DNA of 12,008 nucleotides from an uncultured Megasphaera sp. Lineage in GTDB: Bacteria; Bacillota; Negativicutes; Veillonellales; Megasphaeraceae. The notes under the pieces were generated by a model. That model had not been told where the DNA came from. It did not search any database and was given only the letters and a program-made list of their open reading frames with translations. Positions 7,411 through 12,008 of this stretch are shown piece by piece (positions within the stretch are counted from its first letter, which is position 1; each line of letters starts with the position of its first letter). Made by a program: the position numbers and the translations under genes. The stretch is taken from the NCBI GenBank assembly GCA_902464195.1, contig CABQJB010000047.1, positions 1-12,008 on the forward strand. The letters run 5' to 3'.

Positions 7411-7490
7411 CTGAGGGGTTGCTCGCCGTTTTCCGAAAAAAAACAACCTCTCAGACCGCCTCCGGCGGCCAGCTCCCCTATAAAGGGAGC
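7411..7490. repeat. Palindromic intergenic repeat element
   Basis: Three nested or tandem inverted repeats. CTGAGGGGTTG (7411-7421) pairs with CAACCTCTCAG (7444-7454), with one mismatch and a 22-nt loop ending in eight A's. CCGCC (7456-7460) pairs with GGCGG (7464-7468). GCTCCC (7472-7477) pairs with GGGAGC (7485-7490). The combination of AACCTCTCAG, a GC palindrome and GCTCCCCTATAAAGGGAGC resembles non-coding repeats I recall from many Clostridia and Negativicutes genomes. Their function and mobility are not known to me. It sits between a terminator and the next gene. Confidence 0.6.
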
Positions 7491-7495
7491 CTTAC

Positions 7496-7530
7496 AAAAA
7501 AAGCGCTGCCATAAAAGACAGCGCTTTTTT
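7496..7530 (-). terminator. Terminator of the pyrFE-membrane protein unit
   Basis: GCGCTG (7503-7508) pairs with CAGCGC (7519-7524) around a 10-nt loop. Flanking A and T runs extend the stem to about 12 bp. On the minus strand it ends in a run of seven T's, and it starts 6 nt after the stop codon of the membrane protein gene. The symmetrical A/T flanks would also allow termination of plus-strand transcripts. Confidence 0.92.
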
Positions 7531-7536
7531 ACAAAA

Positions 7537-8472
7537 CTAAAAATCAAAGAATCCCGTCTGGTCGGCCATGGGCACGACGGGGAATCCCGTCGGTACGGGC
7601 TGGATGATCATGAACACCAGGGCTGCCAGGACGGCAATGCCCAGGGTGAGGTACGAGAAGCTTCCTTTTTCTTTATGTTCATACAAGCCGAACAGGCGGA
7701 TGCCGACGGCCGAGCCGATAGTAGCGAACAGGGCGCCCAGCGAGAAATACTGGTACATGGCATACGACGCCAGCAGGCCGATGATCATGGCCCCGTTGAT
7801 GACGATGGGGTAGCATTTGGACAACACCGATTCGGGATTGCGGCGCATTGCCGTAAGCCAATCGGTCCCGTCGATGCCGCTCAGGCCGGTGAGGAAGGTC
7901 GATGCGTAGAGCATCTTATCCCACCAGGCCGTTCCCTTGCGGCGGTCTCCCGTCCGCCACATGACGAAGGCGTAAATCAAGATAGTCACGCCGCCGACGA
8001 TGTAGTAGTAATTTTCCGGGATGAACTGGACGAGGGCCGTGCCAATCGTCACCAAAACAGCGGCGATGACGACCATCTGGCCGATTTTCCCTTTTGTCGG
8101 ACGCGTCTTGGCATCCATTTCCTTATAAATCTTGGCGAAGATTTCCATGAGGAAGGTAAAAACGAAAAAGACGATGCCGATGAAAGGATTGAGCGCAGCC
8201 AGGGCGATGGTAATCAAAATCGGGATGGCCAGGCGCACGCCGGGGAAAAAGGTGAAACTCTTGATCTTCATGACATGAAGCTGAGAGTACACCGTAAAAT
8301 ACGTAAAGACATTAAACATCAACATAGCAGCAATACATTCGACGGGCTTGGCTCCCATGTACAAGAACATGAGGAGGACGCACATGCTCATATTGATGCC
8401 CGTAAAACGGGCGAACACCGTCCCCAGCAGGCCAGCCACGAAGAAAGGTGCTATGGCCGATAACATTTCCAT
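7537..8472 (-). CDS. Polytopic membrane protein of unknown function, downstream of pyrE
   Basis: About 311 residues with roughly ten hydrophobic segments: around residues 5-22, 25-40, 43-62, a pair at 75-115, 128-150, 153-170, a pair at 223-262 and 273-292. A charged cytoplasmic-looking stretch follows segment 5 (KIYKEMDAKTRPTKGK), and WRTGDRRKGTAWW follows segment 7. I do not recognise the family firmly. The glycine-containing first hairpin and two-half layout faintly resemble TSUP (TauE/SafE) permeases, and this is a weak impression. The ATG at 8470-8472 lies 11 nt after AGGAG. A TTG at 8476-8478, 5 nt after it and in frame, is an equally possible start and adds two residues. It begins 24 nt after the pyrE stop with no intervening terminator and is followed by a strong one, so it is co-transcribed with pyrFE. 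A role in moving a pyrimidine or precursor is only a guess from context. Confidence 0.85.
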   Translation of the reverse strand: MEMLSAIAPFFVAGLLGTVFARFTGINMSMCVLLMFLYMGAKPVECIAAMLMFNVFTYFTVYSQLHVMKIKSFTFFPGVRLAIPILITIALAALNPFIGIVFFVFTFLMEIFAKIYKEMDAKTRPTKGKIGQMVVIAAVLVTIGTALVQFIPENYYYIVGGVTILIYAFVMWRTGDRRKGTAWWDKMLYASTFLTGLSGIDGTDWLTAMRRNPESVLSKCYPIVINGAMIIGLLASYAMYQYFSLGALFATIGSAVGIRLFGLYEHKEKGSFSYLTLGIAVLAALVFMIIQPVPTGFPVVPMADQTGFFDF

Positions 8473-8496
8473 GAACAAAACATCTCCTGACCCAGA

Positions 8497-9084
8497 TTAT
8501 TTCAGATGGTGGCTGCCCCGTTCGGTCATGGGGATGCCCTGTTTGCAGAGCGGGCATTCTTCCGGTTTGTACGTCGGGACGGTCAAATGCAGGAGAGCCT
8601 GGACTTTATCTTTCGGTACGCCGAATTCAGCTTTACCGCCGCTGCGGTCGACGAGGAGACCGACACCGACGATAACGCCGCCGGCTTTCTTGACGACATT
8701 GACGACTTCCTGGACGGAACCGCCAGTCGTGACGATATCTTCGACGATGAGGACGCGTTCACCCGGTTCGATGTGGAAACCGCGGCGCAAGGTCATGACG
8801 CCCTTTTCACGTTCCGTGAAGATAGCCCGCGTACCGAGTGCCTTGCCGACTTCATGAGCCAACAGGATGCCGCCGGTCATAGGACCCATGACGGTCTGGA
8901 CGTTCTGGTCCTTGAAACGTTCTGCCAATTCCTTGCAGAGCTTTTCCGTATATTCCGGATGCTGGAGGACGTTGAATTTTTCAACGTACAGCGGGCTGTG
9001 CAGGCCCGACGTCAAAAGGAAATGGCCTTCGAGGACGGCCTTGGTGTCTACTAACAACTGTCTTACTTCTGCTTCTGTCATCAT
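8497..9084 (-). CDS. pyrE: Orotate phosphoribosyltransferase
   Basis: Transfers the phosphoribosyl group of PRPP to orotate, giving OMP, the fifth step of UMP synthesis. It has 195 residues, normal for the family. The PRPP-binding signature VLIVEDIVTTGGS is at about residues 111-123. Upstream are the SGLHSPLYVEKF motif (~26-37) and GPMTGGILLAHEVG (~67-80), both typical of OPRTase. A C-terminal CPLC occurs near residue 178. Its Cys-X2-Cys spacing could hint at metal binding or disulfide formation, but that is untested. The start is one of two consecutive ATGs (9084 or 9081), with AGGGGG about 11-14 nt upstream, inside the pyrF 3' end. It follows pyrF by 6 nt, so the two are co-transcribed and probably translationally coupled. 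The gene order pyrF-pyrE is common in Firmicutes. Confidence 0.97.
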   Translation of the reverse strand: MMTEAEVRQLLVDTKAVLEGHFLLTSGLHSPLYVEKFNVLQHPEYTEKLCKELAERFKDQNVQTVMGPMTGGILLAHEVGKALGTRAIFTEREKGVMTLRRGFHIEPGERVLIVEDIVTTGGSVQEVVNVVKKAGGVIVGVGLLVDRSGGKAEFGVPKDKVQALLHLTVPTYKPEECPLCKQGIPMTERGSHHLK

Positions 9085-9090
9085 AATTGA

Positions 9091-9804
9091 TTATACCCCC
9101 TGAATTTCTGCTAAAATCTTTTGGGCTGCTTCCTTGGGATCGGCGGCCTTGGTAATCGGACGGCCGATGACTAAATGAGATGCCCCGTCGCGCAAAGCCT
9201 GAGATGGCGTCGTGAACCGCTTCTGGTCATTGGCTACGGCAAAAGTCGGACGGATGCCCGGCGTGACGATGAGGAAATCGGGACCATTCATTTCCCGGAT
9301 TTCCCTGGCTTCATACGGCGAAGAAACAGTGCCGTCGATACCGGATTCCTTGGCCAGTTTTGCCAGATTCTTAACCGATTCGGCAATGCTGTACTTGCCG
9401 CCGATTTCCTTCCAGGCGTCTTCGTCGATGCTGGTCAGGACCGTTACGGCCAGCAGGCGCGGCCGTTCAATATTCAATTTGGCCGCTTCATCGCGGACGG
9501 CTTCGGCTGCCGCTTCCATCATAGCCCGGCCGCCTGTGCCGTGCAGCGTCATGAGGTCAGCGCCGAGACGGGTCAGGGCACGGATGCTCTGGGCCACCGT
9601 ATTGGGAATATCGTGGACCTTCAAATCGAGGAAAACATGTTTCCCCTGGTCCTTCAAATACCGTACTGCATCGGGACCGGCACTGTAAAAGAGTTCCATC
9701 CCGACTTTATAAAAAGAAACACTGTCGCCAAGGGTTTCAACGAGCTTCTTCATATCGTCCAAGGAATGGACGTCCAAAGCCGTAATGATGCGATCATCTG
9801 CCAT
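9091..9804 (-). CDS. pyrF: Orotidine 5'-phosphate decarboxylase
   Basis: Decarboxylates OMP to UMP, the last step of the pathway. It has 237 residues, typical of the short bacterial (type 1) enzyme. The N terminus carries ITALDVHS (substrate-binding Asp11). The catalytic signature FLDLKVHDIPNT spans about residues 58-69 and includes the Asp-Lys-Asp set (Asp60, Lys62, Asp65). VTPGIRP and the phosphate-binding VIGRPITKA occur in the C-terminal third. The start is the ATG at 9802-9804, with a strong AGGAGGGG ribosome-binding site. It is the first gene after the TTGACA promoter at 9850-9878 and is followed by pyrE after 6 nt. The leader is short (~40 nt) with no PyrR box, unlike the pyrB operon. 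Confidence 0.97.
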   Translation of the reverse strand: MADDRIITALDVHSLDDMKKLVETLGDSVSFYKVGMELFYSAGPDAVRYLKDQGKHVFLDLKVHDIPNTVAQSIRALTRLGADLMTLHGTGGRAMMEAAAEAVRDEAAKLNIERPRLLAVTVLTSIDEDAWKEIGGKYSIAESVKNLAKLAKESGIDGTVSSPYEAREIREMNGPDFLIVTPGIRPTFAVANDQKRFTTPSQALRDGASHLVIGRPITKAADPKEAAQKILAEIQGV

Positions 9805-9849
9805 AGGCTACCCCTCCTGTATATAAATGTATATAGGCATATCTAATTA

Positions 9850-9878
9850 ATTGTGTCATGTTTTGGGAAGCCTGTCAA
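9850..9878 (-). promoter_or_regulatory. Sigma-A promoter of the pyrFE unit
   Basis: A perfect TTGACA (9878-9873), 17-bp spacer, then CACAAT (9855-9850, four of six). Transcription would start near 9843, leaving about 40 nt before pyrF. It lies in the 86-bp gap after the galE-like gene. The leader has no PyrR consensus and no attenuator-like terminator. Confidence 0.78.
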
Positions 9879-9890
9879 GGCAATAACGCC

Positions 9891-10820
9891 TTACTTTGTC
9901 CATTGGCTGCGATACCATTCATAGGTCCGGCGGATTCCTTCTTCCAAATCCATTTCCGGCACAAAACCTAAATCTCTCTTCAAAGCCTCATTGCTGAGGA
10001 CCGACCGCAGGATGTCGCCCGTCCTGGGCGCCGTATACTGGACGGGGACCGTATAGCCGACGGCTTTTTCAAAACTGCGGATCAAAGCGTTGATACTCGT
10101 TTCCTGTCCGGTCGACACATTCATCGTGTGATAGCCTTTGAGCGGCAGCGCCCGGATGATGGCCTGAGCGATGTCACCGGCATAGACGAAATCGCGGGTC
10201 TGATTGCCGTCGCCGAAGACCGTAATCCCCTGATGCTGGGACAAGAGCTTGCAGAAAATGCTGACGACGCCGCCTTCACCCTTTTCGCCCTGTCGTTCGC
10301 CATAGACGTTGGCAAAGCGGAAGACCGTCGCATCCATGCCATACAATTCATGATAGACCCGCAGGTAATGTTCCGTCGTCATCTTAGTGATACCATACGG
10401 TGACGTCGGTACGAGCCGTTCCGTTTCCTTCAGGGGGATATCCAAATTATCGCCATAGACAGCCGCACTGGATGAAAAGAGGATGTGCCCGGTGCCATGG
10501 CTCCGGCAGGCTTCCAGCACATGGAGGACGCCTTCCAAATTGACTTGGCAGTCTTCGACCGGATGGTCGACCGAAAAAGGGACCATCGTCTGGGCCGCCA
10601 AATGGACGACGGCATCAAAGTGGTGGTCGGCAAAAAGGGCATCTACGGCCGCTTCATCGCAGACGTCACCTTCTACCAGCTCCATCCCGGCCGGTACATG
10701 TTCTTTGGATCCGCTGGACAAATTGTCAAACACGACGACGTCCATATCGCGCCGTCCCTGGAGCTGTGCCAAAATATGTGACCCAATGAACCCGGCACCG
10801 CCAGTAATCAATATTTCCAT
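9891..10820 (-). CDS. NAD-dependent epimerase/dehydratase, UDP-glucose 4-epimerase-like
   Basis: Extended short-chain dehydrogenase acting on a nucleotide sugar, most likely a UDP-hexose 4-epimerase, in the cytoplasm. It has 309 residues, in the size range of the shorter GalE-like enzymes of Gram-positives and archaea (E. coli GalE is 338). The NAD-binding Rossmann motif GGAGFIG is at residues 7-13, DNLSSG at ~32-37 and HLAAQ near 73. The catalytic serine cluster is in SSSAAVYG (~116-123), and the YxxxK pair is Tyr142/Lys146 in SPYGITK. FRFANVYGERQ follows at ~168-177. The enzyme should be catalytically competent. Exact substrate (UDP-glucose, UDP-GlcNAc or another) cannot be told from sequence by eye, so no symbol is given. 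It starts 27 nt after the HD-domain gene with GGGGG upstream, so the two probably form one transcript. No clear terminator follows before the pyrF promoter. Confidence 0.93.
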   Translation of the reverse strand: MEILITGGAGFIGSHILAQLQGRRDMDVVVFDNLSSGSKEHVPAGMELVEGDVCDEAAVDALFADHHFDAVVHLAAQTMVPFSVDHPVEDCQVNLEGVLHVLEACRSHGTGHILFSSSAAVYGDNLDIPLKETERLVPTSPYGITKMTTEHYLRVYHELYGMDATVFRFANVYGERQGEKGEGGVVSIFCKLLSQHQGITVFGDGNQTRDFVYAGDIAQAIIRALPLKGYHTMNVSTGQETSINALIRSFEKAVGYTVPVQYTAPRTGDILRSVLSNEALKRDLGFVPEMDLEEGIRRTYEWYRSQWTK

Positions 10821-10847
10821 AATTTTAAGCCCCCATATATCAATTTT

Positions 10848-11663
10848 TTATTGAATTCTTTTATACATTGTATCAATAAATGATGGGCAGGGCAACTCTT
10901 CGTCCTTGCGGATTAAACGGCGGATTTCATCCAATTTCCCTTCACTATCGACATTCTGCGAATGGAAATCGAGGAGCCTATCAAGATAGCCCTGTTCCCG
11001 CGCCAGCTGCCGGCTCCGGGGATAGACTAAATCAAAATAGAGACAGAGCGCACCGACATAAAAGTCCATAAAAGTCTTCTTATCCTGCGTCCGCACCAAT
11101 TTCCCCTGGCGTGCCTGAGCCATGACGACATCAGAAATAGGCTGGTTTTCAAAGTCAGACCAGTCGACATTCCAGATATTCTTCTTCTGGCGCATATACA
11201 TAACGTAGACCCGGAAAATATCGATTTTGTCGGCATCACGGATGAGCTGGCAAAAGAGCTGCTGCCGCGGCGTCAAATCACGGCGAAGCTGATAGACATT
11301 ATGCTGGTCAATAGCCATACAAATCACATCGTCTTGGCTCATATCGTCCAGGAAATCGCGGATATGCCCGTCAGCAAATAAGTAATGCGCCCCGTATTTG
11401 GCATGGTCCATGGACCGATAATCGACGAACGTATGATACTCCCGCAGCTGCTCAAAGCGGCCAATATCGTGGAGAACACCGATGAGCCAGGCCAAATCCA
11501 CATCATCCTGAGATAAATCCAGACTCAGGGCGATCTGTTCACACAACCTGCTCACCCGCAAAGAATGAGCATACTTCAGCCTGACCCCTTCTTCCTCCTG
11601 GTCAAAGCCCTGGACATACCGCGTAAATTGCGACACCACAAAATCCCGATCCATACGACTCAC
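10848..11663 (-). CDS. HD-domain metal-dependent phosphohydrolase family protein
   Basis: A 271-residue protein of the HD superfamily, whose members hydrolyse phosphoester or nucleotide substrates with bound metal. The substrate is unknown here. The conserved metal ligands are visible: a His in YAHSLRVSRL (~33), the His-Asp doublet in GVLHDIGRFEQ (~66-67), further histidines in DHAKYGAHYL and DQHN, and the distal Asp in RDADKIDIFRV (~143-146). I choose the GTG at 11661-11663 because AAGGAAGG lies 7 nt upstream. The ATG at 11652-11654 is the alternative but is 16 nt away. The open frame extends another 71 codons upstream to 11876, but that part is repeat-derived and lies upstream of the promoter at 11701-11729. 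It is therefore not translated as part of this gene. First gene of a probable two-gene unit with the GalE-like epimerase. The pairing gives no obvious shared pathway. Confidence 0.9.
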   Translation of the reverse strand: MSRMDRDFVVSQFTRYVQGFDQEEEGVRLKYAHSLRVSRLCEQIALSLDLSQDDVDLAWLIGVLHDIGRFEQLREYHTFVDYRSMDHAKYGAHYLFADGHIRDFLDDMSQDDVICMAIDQHNVYQLRRDLTPRQQLFCQLIRDADKIDIFRVYVMYMRQKKNIWNVDWSDFENQPISDVVMAQARQGKLVRTQDKKTFMDFYVGALCLYFDLVYPRSRQLAREQGYLDRLLDFHSQNVDSEGKLDEIRRLIRKDEELPCPSFIDTMYKRIQ

Positions 11664-11700
11664 CGAACCACCTTCCTTGTATAATTCAACTATAGAATTA

Positions 11701-11729
11701 ATTATATCATATACGAGCGGACTTGATAA
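11701..11729 (-). promoter_or_regulatory. Promoter of the HD-domain/epimerase unit
   Basis: TTATCA (11729-11724, four of six), 17-bp spacer, TATAAT (11706-11701, perfect). It predicts a transcription start near 11694 and about 30 nt of leader before the GTG start. The -35 box directly abuts the heptamer repeats. Confidence 0.65.
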
Positions 11730-11732
11730 TAA

Positions 11733-11758
11733 CGCAGGCCGCAGTTCGCAGACCGCAG
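11733..11758. repeat. Heptamer tandem repeat CTGCGNN
   Basis: On the minus strand the bases read CTGCGGT, CTGCGAA, CTGCGGC, CTGCG: three full 7-bp units plus a partial one. The last two and a half units match the fragment at 7269-7286 with two differences. Confidence 0.6.
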
Positions 11759-11910
11759 GCCGGAACTCATCGCCATCGGCGATGTCGTTCGTCGTAGGCC
11801 GTTCATCGTTCATCGACGCCGAATCAGATGCGGCGTCCCGCCGCGACAGACTCATGATTGTATTACGACCATGCACCGTCCATCATAAATTCCGGATATG
11901 CACAGAATTC

Positions 11911-11940
11911 ACGCGGGCCGCCCGTTGGGACGGCCCCTAC
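11911..11940. repeat. Interspersed repeat fragment (uninterrupted copy)
   Basis: TTGGGACGGCCCCTAC (11925-11940) is the exact inverse of 7291-7306. The adjacent GCGGGCCGCCC (11913-11923) is the inverse of 7377-7387. Here the two blocks are separated by only one base, against 70 bases in the other copy. Confidence 0.6.
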
Positions 11941-11960
11941 GGTATCGCAGCCAGGCGATG

Positions 11961-11992
11961 AAAAAAGAGCGTGGTCCGCAGGCCACAAAAAA
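11961..11992 (-). terminator. Possible terminator of a gene beyond the right edge
   Basis: On the minus strand GTGGCC, TGC loop, GG-A-CCAC (11986-11971) forms a short stem with one bulge, then GCTC and six T's (11966-11961). The 4-nt gap before the T-run weakens it. The right partner gene is outside the window. Confidence 0.4.
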
Positions 11993-12008
11993 TACACGGC
12001 CCATGGCC

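Larger units (their letters stand above)
7168..7536. other. Gene-free, repeat-rich intergenic region
   Basis: No credible gene on either strand in these 369 bases. An open frame across 7254-7547 has low-complexity, repeat-derived translation and no family resemblance. Contents: an AT-rich stretch (7200-7265) that should hold the promoter of the downstream exported-protein gene, although no clean -35/-10 pair is evident. Next come repeat fragments (7269-7390), a palindromic element (7411-7490) and the terminator of the preceding operon (7496-7530). The 11-mer CGCCGTTTTCC occurs at 7241-7251 and again at 7424-7434, in direct orientation. Confidence 0.8.
11664..12008. other. Gene-free region upstream of the HD gene
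   Basis: No credible gene on either strand in these 345 bases. Frames crossing it translate to low-complexity sequence. It holds the HD-gene promoter and 5' leader (11664-11729), heptamer repeats (11733-11758), a run of short repeats such as gttcatcgttcatcg (11800-11814), an inverted copy of the repeat near 7291, and a hairpin at 11961-11992. Confidence 0.75.

Noticed and set aside
7254..7547. Minus-strand 97-codon frame between the membrane-protein and exported-protein genes
   Set aside because: It crosses the operon terminator and repeat palindromes. Its composition is repeat-derived and no ribosome-binding site supports it.
7675..8463. Plus-strand 262-codon frame opposite the membrane protein gene
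   Set aside because: Antisense shadow rich in His/Asp/Glu/Arg. The minus strand shows a coherent transmembrane pattern, an SD site and a matching terminator.
9875..9895. AAGGC/GCCTT mini-hairpin after the epimerase gene as a terminator
   Set aside because: Only five pairs, no T-run, and it overlaps the -35 box of the pyrF promoter.
11733..11940. CRISPR-like array from the short repeats
   Set aside because: Repeat units are 7-16 bp, not regularly spaced, and there are no uniform spacers or nearby cas genes.

Overview
The window is a bacterial chromosomal segment of roughly 50-55% GC. Every convincing gene lies on the minus strand, so transcription runs from high to low coordinates. Gene content, diderm-Firmicute style proteins (including a secreted copper-amine-oxidase-N-like stalk domain), strong sigma-A promoters and PyrR-type RNA control suggest a Firmicute. 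A Negativicutes member such as Megasphaera or a relative is my best guess. That assignment comes from recall and was not tested by any search.

Layout in transcription order: (1) 12008-11664 has no gene. It holds interspersed-repeat fragments, a possible terminator for a gene outside the window, and a promoter. (2) 11663-9891 is a two-gene unit: an HD-domain phosphohydrolase and a GalE-like NAD-dependent sugar-nucleotide epimerase. (3) 9878-7496 is a second unit with its own TTGACA promoter: pyrF (OMP decarboxylase), pyrE (orotate phosphoribosyltransferase) and an unidentified polytopic membrane protein, closed by a strong hairpin terminator. (4) 7495-7168 is gene-free and packed with palindromic repeat fragments. 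(5) 7167-6670 encodes a small exported protein with a copper-amine-oxidase N-terminal-like domain. (6) 6652-1 is the main pyrimidine operon. It has a near-consensus promoter, a roughly 155-nt leader with two PyrR-binding boxes and a classic antiterminator/terminator switch, then pyrB, pyrC, carA and carB. carB runs off the left edge with only its last few codons missing.

Together carAB, pyrB and pyrC make dihydroorotate from bicarbonate, glutamine, ATP and aspartate, and pyrE and pyrF turn orotate into UMP. The dihydroorotate dehydrogenase step (pyrD, with or without pyrK) and pyrR are not in the window. The operon genes are tightly packed (1-nt gap, 1-nt overlap, 17-23-nt overlap), pointing to translational coupling. 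The PyrR leader should shut off pyrBC-carAB when UMP/UTP is plentiful, whereas the pyrFE unit shows no PyrR box.

I see no CRISPR array, tRNA, rRNA, transposase, toxin-antitoxin or defence locus. The most interesting items are the tandem PyrR boxes feeding one terminator, the uncharacterised membrane protein co-transcribed with pyrFE, and an interspersed repeat that looks interrupted by a 70-nt hairpin-forming insert.
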